64,000 nucleotides of DNA from Paenibacillus agilis. GTDB lineage: Bacteria > Bacillota > Bacilli > Paenibacillales > Paenibacillaceae. Below the pieces are notes generated by a model. It ran no database searches and was not told the origin of the DNA. It saw only the letters and a program-made list of their open reading frames with translations. The stretch is from positions 3,310,673 to 3,374,672 of the forward strand of contig NZ_VNJK01000001.1 in the NCBI RefSeq assembly GCF_007786455.1, written 5' to 3'. The position numbers were made by a program, and so were the translations under genes. Positions 35,676 through 43,785 of the stretch are shown in pieces; the first letter of the stretch is position 1, and each line of letters opens with the position of its first letter.

Positions 35676-35783
35676 TTCTGTTAACCCCCAACTGCTTTGA
35701 TGTAAATGTATACTCTAGTTTTACAGGAGAGTTGCGCTAGAAATAATAACAGAATTGTAACTTTTCATTTTACAATGGTATAA

Positions 35784-36557
35784 CTATTTAATCAAATTCA
35801 GACGATCGAGAATGACGATCAACCGATACATATCTAAAGATGCGTGCTCAGGATCACGAACAGTCCCACTGCGCACAGCCTTGTCCACACTTGCCTTTGC
35901 CCAAGCTGGTATTTCTGCAAGACTATTTGCTTGTTCCAGTTGCTTGATACGCTGTTCTGCTAATGTTAATTTGCTTTTTAATTCATTCACCTCATTTCGC
36001 AGCTCTTGCATTTCCTTCTCCTCCTCTGCTGATATCGCTAACTGCTCATATAGTCGTACCCATGGAAATTTTGGTCCGGGGCAGTTCGCTTTACGAACCG
36101 GATCTACTTGAAAATGACCAATGACATAATTACGATTTAAAAGTATTTCATGCCCCCATACCCGCTTCACATAATCCCGAATATAGCGATGCAACTGCAC
36201 AGAAGCCTGAAACTGCTCTTCTGTAAGGTCCCCATCCATCCCCTCATGCTCAATGGAAACCGCATATTGATTAGGATTGTAAGGCTTACTTCGTACAATA
36301 GGTGATAATGCGTTTGGAATCTTATCCAAAGTAATCCCTTGTGCCCAAGCCGCCTGTTCAATCGCTACATATTGATGAATCTCTCCACGCTTGGAAATAC
36401 CAAAATGTGCAGAAGATACTTTATTGTTCGGACTTGTAAACCATGAATCCATACTGGACATCGTGCCAGCTGATATATGATCAACAATGACTGAAGGAAC
36501 TTGTCCCTTGCGAGAGCTACTGTTGGTGTACTCATTACCTTTCCACACCATTTTCAT
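35784..36557 (-). CDS. N-acetylmuramoyl-L-alanine amidase (Amidase_2) with C-terminal coiled coil
   Basis: A 257-aa zinc amidase cutting the amide between muramic acid and the stem peptide. Zinc ligands: His in VIVDHISAGT, His in VIGHFQVDP, and Cys in RKANCPGPKFPW; the general-base Glu lies in SIEHEG. A coiled coil (about 180-225) and a short C-terminal helical module (IPAWAKASVDKAV) follow, the latter seen in phage-derived endolysins. It has no signal peptide, so it is either released at lysis or by a holin not present here. The start at 36557 follows GGAGGG. No other phage gene is near. Confidence 0.88.
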   Translation of the reverse strand: MKMVWKGNEYTNSSSRKGQVPSVIVDHISAGTMSSMDSWFTSPNNKVSSAHFGISKRGEIHQYVAIEQAAWAQGITLDKIPNALSPIVRSKPYNPNQYAVSIEHEGMDGDLTEEQFQASVQLHRYIRDYVKRVWGHEILLNRNYVIGHFQVDPVRKANCPGPKFPWVRLYEQLAISAEEEKEMQELRNEVNELKSKLTLAEQRIKQLEQANSLAEIPAWAKASVDKAVRSGTVRDPEHASLDMYRLIVILDRLNLIK

Positions 36558-36765
36558 GCGCGTTGTCCCTCCTTTCCTTCCTAACCTGCATATCCTTCGA
36601 TGCTTATCCCCCTCTCTTTCGTGCTGCTATTCCTCTTAAAGTAAGCCCTATCAACTTCTCTATGAACTATCATATTCATGGTAGAGTACGCTCGCTTGTG
36701 TGCTGACCTAGCCCATGTTACATTAGAAATATTCTTGACATGGCTTGTACATAGGAGGACTATAT

Positions 36766-37503
36766 ATGACTGTAAAGCTGCAAATGCTCGGAACTGGAAG
36801 TGCTTTCGCTAAGCGATATGCGAACAATAATGGAATCATCAGCACGTCCAATACGAAGCTCTTCATAGATTGTGGAATAACAGCTCCGCTTGCCCTGCAT
36901 CAGCTAGGACTCACCTTTGATCAACTAGATGGGGTCATCATTACGCATCTCCATGGAGATCATGTTGGAGGACTTGAAGAATACGGGTTTCAAATGATGT
37001 TTAGATATAAACGCAAACCCAAGCTGTATATAGCAACTACGCTCGTTGAACCATTGTGGGAAAATACATTAAAAGGCGGCATGAGTCAGCCTGGTCTTGA
37101 ATGCCTAGAAGATGTATTTGACGTACATCCGCTTGAACCAGATACCAACTATGCCATTGACGATGAATTATCTATTCGTCTTATCCAAACACCGCATATT
37201 CCGGATAAGTCCAGTTATTCTTTGCTTGTAAATGAGACTTTTTTCTACAGCGCGGACATGCGATTCCAACCACAGCTGCTAGAACAACTCGTACAACAGG
37301 GGGTTACCTCCATCTGGCATGACTGTCAACTAGTTGGAGCAGGCGAGGTACATGCAACCATAACCGAATTACTATCCCTCCCTCCGTCTATTCAATCGCG
37401 TGTCTCATTAATGCATTATGGAGATGAACGATCCGAGTGGGAAGGAAGAACCGGATTAATGCCATTCATAGAGCCTCATCACGTGTATACGATTGATTCT
37501 TAA
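36766..37503 (+). CDS. MBL-fold metal-dependent hydrolase
   Basis: A 245-aa metallo-beta-lactamase-fold enzyme. THLHGDHVGGLEEYG is the HxHxDH zinc motif; further ligands are probably IPDKSSY/FYSADMRF and WHDCQLVGAGEVHAT with MHYGDE at the end. It opens LQMLGTGSAFAKRYANN, close to RNase Z and phosphodiesterase-like members, but lacks clear RNase Z specificity elements, so the substrate is unknown. The start at 36766 has AGGAGG 7 nt upstream. Confidence 0.85.
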   Translation: MTVKLQMLGTGSAFAKRYANNNGIISTSNTKLFIDCGITAPLALHQLGLTFDQLDGVIITHLHGDHVGGLEEYGFQMMFRYKRKPKLYIATTLVEPLWENTLKGGMSQPGLECLEDVFDVHPLEPDTNYAIDDELSIRLIQTPHIPDKSSYSLLVNETFFYSADMRFQPQLLEQLVQQGVTSIWHDCQLVGAGEVHATITELLSLPPSIQSRVSLMHYGDERSEWEGRTGLMPFIEPHHVYTIDS

Positions 37504-37552
37504 TTTGCAACAGATCCAACATGCCCTTGCACAACTTTGCTGTGCAATAAAA

Positions 37553-37600
37553 CAAGGGGATACCTACCATCATCAACAGATGACGGCGGGTATCCCCTTG
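37553..37600. terminator. Bidirectional terminator between the MBL gene and helD
   Basis: CAAGGGGATACC and GGGTATCCCCTTG pair, with an inner ATC/GAT loop region; it sits between convergent genes. Confidence 0.8.
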
Positions 37601-37611
37601 ACGTTATTATC

Positions 37612-39969
37612 CTACTTTATCCATGTATAACTATCGTCCGAAGCCTCCGTTACGAATGGACTGAGCATATTCGTGTAATAGAGATGCAATTCATGCATAG
37701 CGCGCGTACACGCTGTGTAGAACAATTTCCGCTCATTATTTTTGCTGTATCGATCTGCCGAAGCATCAAAAATGATAACTGCATCAAATTCTACACCTTT
37801 GGCCAAATAAGCAGGAATTACGATTGCACCGCCTTCAAATACGGACGTTTCTTTATGAACTAACCGAATGGACAAGTGAGATGCCAGCAATTTGTGCGCC
37901 TGTTTGCTTTCCTCTGTTGTTTTACATATAACAGCTATAGACTCGTAACCTTCTTGCTGCAAATGACTTATATGTGCTGCGATACGAGTAGACAGCTCTG
38001 CTTCATCTGATATATACGTTACAGTCGGCTTACTGCCATCGCGATTGAACGGTTCAATCTCTTGCCCACCTTCTATAAACTGACGCGTAAATTCAATAAT
38101 CGGCTTTGTAGATCGGTAGCTGCGAGCTAAAATAATCATCTCCGTCTCATTTGTATCATAATGCGCCAACAGTGCCTCCAGCCCATTGTTCATACCTGTA
38201 TGTGTGAAGATTGCTTGATTGAAATCGCCAAGCACTGTTATTTTGCTCCGAGGAAACATACGACGAATGTAAAAATATTGATACGGCGAGTAATCTTGCC
38301 CTTCATCAATGAACACATGGCGTATATTCGTATTAACCTGCACTCCTTCCAACCTGCCTTGCAAATCAAGAAACGGTGTGGCATCCTCATACGGCATAAT
38401 CTTATCCTTTAACCGCATTACCGTATCGCTTGCAATTCGCTCCCAATCGGCATGTCGCTCTTCTTCTGAGCACAACTTTTCCATAATTGCCTCATCTTCA
38501 AATAATTGTGCATAAATACGTGATAAATGAATGAACTCTAGCTGCTTAACCATTTTGCGTAAAGGCTTGAAATGCTCCTGCACAAGCTTACCAACCAGCA
38601 AATTCCTTTCGGCGTCAAAGTCATCAAATGCTTCATCATCTTCTTGCTTGCCGCGTCTACGTTTCAGCTCTTGATGTGCCCACAAATAGTCTTCTTTATC
38701 TAACAGCTCTATGGCATCTTCAACCCAGGCTTTGTTCCTTTCCTGCTTGGAAATATCCGATAATCGCTTAAGCAGCCAATCCTTCACCATCTCGATTCGA
38801 TTAGGTATGGAGTAAGAACTTGCTAGTGAATAAAAGTGTTCACCTATCTCCTCTCCTGTAACGATAACTTTATCGTGGAATGTCAAATCCTTAAATTTCA
38901 GCCCTTGCTGACTAAGGTAATGAACATATCGCTCGATAACAGCTAAAAATGACGCTGAAGATTTGTACTGGATACCCTGCAAGCGAATCGTATATTCAGG
39001 CTCATTCATCGAAGAGTACTCATATTCCAGCAGCGTAAACGGATCTTCTACCACAAATTCCTTTTGTAGACGATTCTCTAAAAATTCCTGATACGTTACC
39101 TGCTGCATATTTTCCTCGCCAAGCTCAGGCAGTACAGTCGAAACGTAATGATTAAACATCGGATTCGGTGAAAATAGTACGATCTGCTCTGCCTGTAACG
39201 TCCCCCGGTAACGATAGAGCAAGTAGGCAACACGCTGAAGTGCAGCCGATGTCTTCCCACTACCTGCAGCTCCCTGTACAACAAGCAATCGGCTATGTTC
39301 GTTGCGGATAATACGGTTCTGTTCCCGCTGAATGGTAGCGACAATGCTGCGCATTTGGGAGTCTGCCTGTTTACCCAGCACTTCTTTTAACAGTTCATCA
39401 CCGATCGTAACTCCAGTATCAAACATACTTTTAATTTGTGCACCACGAATAATGAACTGACGTTTTAGCTCCAGTTCGCCACTGATTGTGCCATCCGGCG
39501 TCTTATATTCAGCTTCCCCTGGCGGGAAATCATAGTACAGACTAGAAATAGGAGCCCTCCAATCATAGATTACAAACTCCATTCCATCGTCATCCAACAA
39601 AGATCCCGTCCCGAGATATACCTGATCTGCCTTCAGCTCACCCTTCTCTTGAAAGTCGATCCGACCGAAGTAAGGAGAGTGCTGTAATCTTTGCAATATC
39701 TTCGCTTGCTTATGTGCGCGTCTATAGCTTCGTTCACGCTCTGACAATAGCTCAGCCTGCTGCTTAATACTCGCTGCCGTTTCTGCCTCTTCGCTTGCAT
39801 CTTCCACATTCACCGTCACGTCGTCCCAGAATGTTTGGCGGATGCTAACAACGTCTCCTTTTACGTATTGAAGCTCATCCTGCAAATTATCTAGACGGTC
39901 GTTTATACATTCAAGCACACGCACAACTCGCAATTGTTCTGCCTCAAATTGGTCATGATTGGTTGACAT
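37612..39969 (-). CDS. helD: HelD-like superfamily 1 helicase (RNA polymerase recycling factor)
   Basis: A 785-aa UvrD-like ATPase. An N-terminal coiled-coil arm (about 1-100) precedes Walker A VVQGAAGSGKTSAALQRVAY, Walker B-like FIDEGQDYSPYQY, and the later VTYISDEAEL and AYLAKGVEFDAVIIFDAS (motifs IV-VI; FYTACTRAMHEL). This arrangement and length fit HelD, which enters the RNA polymerase channels and releases it from stalled nucleic acid. The start at 39969 has AAGGAGTGG upstream; the longer in-frame extension overlaps the divergent promoter. Confidence 0.9.
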   Translation of the reverse strand: MSTNHDQFEAEQLRVVRVLECINDRLDNLQDELQYVKGDVVSIRQTFWDDVTVNVEDASEEAETAASIKQQAELLSERERSYRRAHKQAKILQRLQHSPYFGRIDFQEKGELKADQVYLGTGSLLDDDGMEFVIYDWRAPISSLYYDFPPGEAEYKTPDGTISGELELKRQFIIRGAQIKSMFDTGVTIGDELLKEVLGKQADSQMRSIVATIQREQNRIIRNEHSRLLVVQGAAGSGKTSAALQRVAYLLYRYRGTLQAEQIVLFSPNPMFNHYVSTVLPELGEENMQQVTYQEFLENRLQKEFVVEDPFTLLEYEYSSMNEPEYTIRLQGIQYKSSASFLAVIERYVHYLSQQGLKFKDLTFHDKVIVTGEEIGEHFYSLASSYSIPNRIEMVKDWLLKRLSDISKQERNKAWVEDAIELLDKEDYLWAHQELKRRRGKQEDDEAFDDFDAERNLLVGKLVQEHFKPLRKMVKQLEFIHLSRIYAQLFEDEAIMEKLCSEEERHADWERIASDTVMRLKDKIMPYEDATPFLDLQGRLEGVQVNTNIRHVFIDEGQDYSPYQYFYIRRMFPRSKITVLGDFNQAIFTHTGMNNGLEALLAHYDTNETEMIILARSYRSTKPIIEFTRQFIEGGQEIEPFNRDGSKPTVTYISDEAELSTRIAAHISHLQQEGYESIAVICKTTEESKQAHKLLASHLSIRLVHKETSVFEGGAIVIPAYLAKGVEFDAVIIFDASADRYSKNNERKLFYTACTRAMHELHLYYTNMLSPFVTEASDDSYTWIK

Positions 39970-40004
39970 TCCACCACTCCTTATATAAATATAATCAAAT
40001 TGTG

Positions 40005-40033
40005 TTGACAACAAGAAATGAACATGATAAGAT
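40005..40033 (+). promoter_or_regulatory. Strong plus-strand promoter with no annotated gene
   Basis: TTGACA at 40005-40010 and TAAGAT at 40028-40033, spacer exactly 17 bp. It points away from helD into a 260-bp stretch containing no long plus-strand ORF. Confidence 0.7.
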
Positions 40034-40039
40034 ATAATT

Positions 40040-40192
40040 AGGATAAAAATGATTACATTCTTTTCGTTAAGCAATGAGTAGAATTATCTTACCATAACCT
40101 ATAGTTTCATTCAATCCATTTGACTGGATTTCTACATTTTTCATATCATTATTCAACAACTAACAGCGGAGACATAGTGTCTTCGCTTTTTT
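40040..40192 (+). ncRNA. Candidate small RNA or leader-peptide transcript
   Basis: Bounded by the promoter at 40005-40033 and a clear intrinsic terminator: AGCGGAGACA and TGTCTTCGCT (one G-T pair) around a TAG loop at 40165-40187, then six T. The transcript would be about 150 nt. It contains a possible 10-codon ORF (MITFFSLSNE, 40049-40081) with a weak AGGAT site, and a short AATCC/GGATT hairpin. No known RNA family is recognised. Whether it is an sRNA, a tiny peptide gene or a remnant cannot be decided here. Confidence 0.5.
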
Positions 40193-40213
40193 GATGCTCT
40201 TATTCGTACAAAC

Positions 40214-40261
40214 AAAAAAAGCTACCCCTCCATTAGCCAAGTGCCCAACATCAGGATAGCT
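40214..40261 (-). terminator. Terminator after the DUF3892 gene
   Basis: On the minus strand AGCTATCC and GGGTAGCT pair around a ~26-nt loop, followed by seven T. Confidence 0.7.
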
Positions 40262-40294
40262 GCTGCCTTTCATTTTCAAATACAACACATAGCA

Positions 40295-40525
40295 CTAAAA
40301 AAGAGGCAAGCTGTCCAAGTTATTGGTCGGATCTCCATCAGCATCACCGCGAATATACAGTCTGCCATTCCTTCCTTTAAAGACATTAGCACCTGCTATT
40401 TCACCACTTTGAACCGCCTGTAAAGCTTGCTCATAACCAAGCACTCGGCCGCTATCTGTCTGGAAAGCAGTTAAATCACCATCACCATTTTTCTGAACAG
40501 CAATAAAAGACTCTCGTTCATTCAT
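40295..40525 (-). CDS. DUF3892 family small protein
   Basis: A 76-aa soluble protein: ERESFIAVQKNGDGDLTAFQ, then GRVLGYEQALQAVQSGEIAG and VFKGRNGRLYIRGDADGDP. The pattern of a charged beta-hairpin followed by an IAGANVF helix-turn is that of DUF3892, of unknown function. AAAGGA lies 9 nt before the ATG. Monocistronic. Confidence 0.75.
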   Translation of the reverse strand: MNERESFIAVQKNGDGDLTAFQTDSGRVLGYEQALQAVQSGEIAGANVFKGRNGRLYIRGDADGDPTNNLDSLPLF

Positions 40526-40665
40526 TCTATGCAGTCCTTTCGTTTCTGTAATGATGAACGATCAACCACTCTCCTGCTATTGCTCATCATCCTATATCAA
40601 GCAGCCAATCATTCACATGTGGTTAGCATGCCTTTAGGATGAATCTCATATGCACTTATTCAAAT

Positions 40666-41112
40666 CTATAACTTCTTCTCCATACGAACATGTAAAATAC
40701 CCGCATCATAAAAAGGCTCTTCCGAAATGGTTACATAACCAAGCGACTGATAAAACCCTTCCGCTTGGCATTGAGCATCCAACACACTCCGCTCTACCCC
40801 ATGTACACGAGCAATTTGCTCCATCCCTAATACGAGTACACGCCCGATACCTTGACCACGGTATGACTTACGAACTGCGATACGCTGCATTTTAGCTGTA
40901 AGCTCATCCAATAACTTAATACGACCGGTAGCTATGTATTCCCCTTGCTGTTGCAAAAGCACATGATAGGCAGGGGCATCCAATTTATCATACTCGTCAC
41001 ACTCTTCCTCAGCGGGTACTTGTTGCTCTTCTACGAATACTTCGAGTCTTATCGCAATACAAGCATCCAGTTGCTCTTGTGTCTTTACTTCTAATAGTTC
41101 TGATGTCATCAT
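40666..41112 (-). CDS. GNAT family N-acetyltransferase
   Basis: A 148-aa GNAT enzyme of the ElaA/YjcF type. LEVFVEEQQVPAEEECDEYD is the typical N-terminal block (FVxEQxVPxEEExD), and MQRIAVRKSYRGQGIGRVLV is motif A with the acetyl-CoA pyrophosphate loop (RGQGIG). The substrate is unknown. GGAGG precedes two adjacent ATGs (41112 and 41109). Confidence 0.9.
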   Translation of the reverse strand: MMTSELLEVKTQEQLDACIAIRLEVFVEEQQVPAEEECDEYDKLDAPAYHVLLQQQGEYIATGRIKLLDELTAKMQRIAVRKSYRGQGIGRVLVLGMEQIARVHGVERSVLDAQCQAEGFYQSLGYVTISEEPFYDAGILHVRMEKKL

Positions 41113-41214
41113 TCAGCACCTCCGTTAATCAAGAAACATTATTATACAAAAAATTGGATCTCATGTATAGTTATACTGATATGTTCGTTACCAAATCATC
41201 CCGGAGGTTAGAAG

Positions 41215-41427
41215 ATGGATCCAATTACCGCTACCATAGTTGCCGTCATTATAATGGTAATCGGCATGATTACTCTACTGCTAGTCGTTACACGCAAAGC
41301 CTATTCGAGAAGCTGGGATAAGTTCAATCCAGATACTTTTAATACTTCAATCTCTCCAACGACAAGTGACCAAGCAGAGCAATCGGATAAAGCTCAAGCC
41401 CCTTCTCAGCATAACCAACATTCTTAA
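41215..41427 (+). CDS. Small single-pass membrane protein
   Basis: A 70-aa protein: a helix (ATIVAVIIMVIGMITLLLVV) at residues 6-25 followed by a basic RKAYSRSW segment and a polar Ser/Gln/His-rich tail, so N-out/C-in topology is expected. Convincing CCGGAGG site 7 nt before the ATG. Function not recognised. Confidence 0.65.
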   Translation: MDPITATIVAVIIMVIGMITLLLVVTRKAYSRSWDKFNPDTFNTSISPTTSDQAEQSDKAQAPSQHNQHS

Positions 41428-41504
41428 ACACAGCTTTGTTGCTTGCTCACAGTTGCTTCAAACCTGCTATTCACTATCACAACTAATTATCTAGGTAAAA
41501 CAAA

Positions 41505-41547
41505 TAACCTCGAAGATCGCAAAGCAAGACGACGGTCTTCGAGGTTA
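41505..41547. terminator. Bidirectional terminator
   Basis: AACCTCGAAGA and TCTTCGAGGTT form an 11-bp stem between the small membrane protein gene and the opposing lipoprotein gene. Confidence 0.8.
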
Positions 41548-41578
41548 ATTTCTGATATATGCTTACATCTTATATGAA

Positions 41579-41782
41579 CTACGGTTGATAGACATCATCT
41601 GGAATGACTATCTTCCCATACACCTCTTCGTATATAGGAGCTTTAGGCTCGTGCACATCCCAAACTTCTTCTTTGAGCTCTGGTTCAACCATAAGAAAAC
41701 TCGTGCAACCAGACAATACAGCAACAAGCATACCCACTAGCATATATGTGATAACTCGTCTCCACGCATTCAGTACATTCAT
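41579..41782 (-). CDS. Small lipoprotein
   Basis: A 67-aa protein. An Arg-containing start and hydrophobic core (ITYMLVGMLVAVL) lead to the lipobox LSGC at about residues 23-26. The mature part (~42 aa) is acidic and proline-rich (VEPELKEEVWDVHEP). The ATG at 41782 has GAGGAGG 8 nt upstream. No family recognised. Confidence 0.7.
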   Translation of the reverse strand: MNVLNAWRRVITYMLVGMLVAVLSGCTSFLMVEPELKEEVWDVHEPKAPIYEEVYGKIVIPDDVYQP

Positions 41783-41942
41783 CAAGCTAACCTCCTCGAT
41801 AAATCTACCGACAGTGTACCCGCCTCCGCATGTTCATAAACCTCTCCCAAATAAGTTCGAGTAATAACAACCCCTGAGTTGACCACCTAAATGTTAAGAT
41901 CTAGATAAAGGCCCAATCTGTTACCTTGAGATAATAAAGAAA

Positions 41943-41966
41943 AAACCCTTGTTTCAACAAGGGTTT
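41943..41966 (-). terminator. Terminator after tRNA-Val
   Basis: AAACCCTTG and CAAGGGTTT form a 9-bp stem with a TTTCAA loop and a T-run on the minus strand. Confidence 0.85.
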
Positions 41967-41979
41967 AGACATATAAATA

Positions 41980-42055
41980 TGGTGATCTGAGACGGGTTCG
42001 AACCGCCGACCCCTACCCTGTCAAGATAGTGCTCTCCCAGCTGAGCTATCAGATC
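41980..42055 (-). tRNA. tRNA-Val (GAC)
   Basis: A complete cloverleaf of 76 nt including an encoded CCA: acceptor GATCTGA/TCAGATC, D-arm GCTCAGCTGGGAGAGC, anticodon loop TTGACAG within CTATC/GGTAG, T-arm GGTTCGAACC. The anticodon GAC reads GUC/GUU valine codons. It is monocistronic, with its own promoter and terminator. Confidence 0.93.
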
Positions 42056-42091
42056 GTTGAATATCATCAATAGCATGAAATACTTACCAAT

Positions 42092-42120
42092 AATATAACA
42101 AGCTACACCGCTAATGTCAA
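42092..42120 (-). promoter_or_regulatory. tRNA-Val promoter
   Basis: On the minus strand TTGACA and TATATT are separated by 17 bp, 37-65 bp before the tRNA. Confidence 0.75.
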
Positions 42121-42162
42121 CGTGTATAACAGACGCACACTAACTTCTACAGTTCATCCAAA

Positions 42163-42840
42163 CTATAGCTGCGGCAGCTGCCAATCAATCTCCGTCTCTT
42201 CCCATTCGCGAAGCTTTGCATTGATTTTGGAATACGGCTTGCTCCCCATAAATCCACGATGAGCTGACAATGGACTAGGATGCGGAGATTGAACGATAAA
42301 ATGTTTCTTCTGATCTATCATCTTCGCCTTCGCTTGTGCATGACTACCCCATAGGACGAAAATAATTGGCTTTTCACGCTCATTCAACAGTTCAATCACA
42401 CGATCTGTGAACTGTTCCCATCCCATTCCTTTATGTGAAGCTGCTTGTCCAGCACGCACGGTTAGAACCGTGTTCAACAGCAGCACCCCTTGTTCAGCCC
42501 AAGAAGTCAACGAACCATGATTCGGCATCGTTATACCTACATCCGAAGCACCTTCCTTAAGCATATTCAATAATGAAGGCGGAATCCGAACACCAGGACG
42601 TACAGAAAAACTTAAGCCATGCGCCTGCCCTGGACCATGATAGGGATCTTGTCCAACAATCACAACTTTCGTATCTTCATATGAAGTCAGTCTAAATGCT
42701 GTGAACAATTGATCATAAGGGGGATATATTTCCTCACGCTCGTATTCTCCCTTTAACCACGACCACAGTTGTTTAAAATAAGGCATGCGCACTTCATCAT
42801 GCAATTTTTCCGACCAATCATTATCAACTTTCATAGTCAC
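42163..42840 (-). CDS. ung: Uracil-DNA glycosylase
   Basis: A 225-aa family 1 UDG that removes uracil from DNA to start base excision repair. [20 protein letters not shown] holds the catalytic Asp and water-activating His; [10 protein letters not shown] and [15 protein letters not shown] (minor-groove loop) are intact. A GTG at 42840 has GGGAGG 7 nt upstream and is preferred; the ATG two codons later (42834) is the alternative. It lies between the two tRNA transcription units. Confidence 0.95.
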   Translation of the reverse strand: MTMKVDNDWSEKLHDEVRMPYFKQLWSWLKGEYEREEIYPPYDQLFTAFRLTSYEDTKVVIVGQDPYHGPGQAHGLSFSVRPGVRIPPSLLNMLKEGASDVGITMPNHGSLTSWAEQGVLLLNTVLTVRAGQAASHKGMGWEQFTDRVIELLNEREKPIIFVLWGSHAQAKAKMIDQKKHFIVQSPHPSPLSAHRGFMGSKPYSKINAKLREWEETEIDWQLPQL

Positions 42841-42925
42841 TTCTATTCCTCCCTCTCTCGTTAATTCGATTGTAACGTCTATACATAAAAATCGCACCTA
42901 TCCAAAGCACATGTCAATGAACTAA

Positions 42926-42956
42926 AAAACCCCTTCCGCTTCGCGAAAGGAGTTTA
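42926..42956 (-). terminator. Terminator of the tRNA operon
   Basis: AAACTCCTTTCGCG and GCGGAAGGGGTTT pair with minor mismatches on the minus strand, then TTTAG. It closes the fMet-Ile-Leu cluster before ung. Confidence 0.8.
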
Positions 42957-43008
42957 GCCGTTCCATATTCAATGCTATATTCGTAAGTAGCGCTAAAAAG
43001 TTATGTAA

Positions 43009-43097
43009 TGGTGCCGAGAACCGGGGTCGAACCGGTACGGTAGTCACCTACCGCAGGATTTTAAGTCCTGTGCGTCTGCCAATTCCGCCATCCCGGC
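43009..43097 (-). tRNA. tRNA-Leu (TAA)
   Basis: An 89-nt class II tRNA with encoded CCA: acceptor GCCGGGA/TCTCGGC, anticodon loop CTTAAAA within CAGGA/TCCTG, and a long variable arm (GGTAG/CTACC stem). The anticodon TAA reads UUA/UUG. Confidence 0.95.
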
Positions 43098-43135
43098 ATA
43101 TAATAAGCACTAACTTCTTAAATATATATGAATTA

Positions 43136-43212
43136 TGGTGGGCCCTGAGGGACTCGAACCCCCGACCAATCGGTTATGAGCCGACCGCTCTAACCAACTG
43201 AGCTAAGGGCCC
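43136..43212 (-). tRNA. tRNA with CAT anticodon, probably tRNA-Ile2 (lysidine type)
   Basis: A 77-nt tRNA with encoded CCA: acceptor GGGCCCT/AGGGCCC, anticodon loop CTCATAA. The CTCATAA loop closed by GTCGG/CCGAT pairs fits bacillar Ile2, where TilS converts the wobble C to lysidine to read AUA; an elongator Met identity is the alternative. It is not the initiator, because position 1-72 is paired. Confidence 0.85.
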
Positions 43213-43241
43213 CTGATTGCCACAAGGGTATATGATTGCTT

Positions 43242-43318
<77 letters not shown>

Positions 43319-43360
43319 TCATCATTTATTTCATCGCGTCGTTCATCAGCGACAAGTAAT

Positions 43361-43389
43361 ACTATACTACATCACACATGTTCAGTCAA
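43361..43389 (-). promoter_or_regulatory. Promoter of the tRNA-fMet/Ile/Leu operon
   Basis: On the minus strand TTGACT and TATAGT are separated by 17 bp, about 43 bp before tRNA-fMet. Confidence 0.75.
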
Positions 43390-43452
43390 CCATTTATTTA
43401 ATATTTTTTTATTATTAAAATAAAATTGAAAATCTAACGCGATACAACCGCA

Positions 43453-43617
43453 TTACAAGACAAATCTTACCCCATATTTCCCACGACGAGAGCGATAAAC
43501 CTCTATATCTTGAGGTGTACTATATCCATATAGCCACGCATCATGCTCCAGACGCTGCTGAAGCACTCGAGCTTGAAACTTCGTATCATAGAGCTGCCCC
43601 CAATAGATCCATTGCAT
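43453..43617 (-). CDS. Small uncharacterised protein (54 aa)
   Basis: A complete ORF that is easily missed because of its size: MQWIYWGQLYDTKFQARVLQ at the start, QDIEVYRSRRGKYGVRFVL at the end. The ribosome binding site AGGAAAGGA lies about 9 nt before this ATG; another ATG two codons upstream (43623) is too close to it. The composition is protein-like: many Tyr, Trp and Arg, low in rare codons. No family recognised. It lies between the tRNA operon promoter and the solute-binding protein gene. Confidence 0.6.
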   Translation of the reverse strand: MQWIYWGQLYDTKFQARVLQQRLEHDAWLYGYSTPQDIEVYRSRRGKYGVRFVL

Positions 43618-43752
43618 TTTCATCCATCCTTTCCTTACTCATATCGCATGTTCTTTAATAGAAGTAATGTAACCCATTTCATCCAATTTCATGAGTAAAG
43701 ACACCAATTTTAGCTATCCAAATTCAATCTCGATAGGAGCATAATAAAAAAA

Positions 43753-43776
43753 AGGCATGCCATGATTGGCACGCCT
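43753..43776 (-). terminator. Terminator of the five-gene ABC operon
   Basis: AGGCGTGCCA and TGGCATGCCT pair on the minus strand with one mismatch and are followed by eight T. Confidence 0.85.
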
Positions 43777-43785
43777 CTCTTATCT

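Noticed and set aside
35784..36557. Prophage remnant suggested by the endolysin-like amidase
   Set aside because: No holin, tail, integrase or attachment site nearby; treated as an isolated chromosomal amidase.
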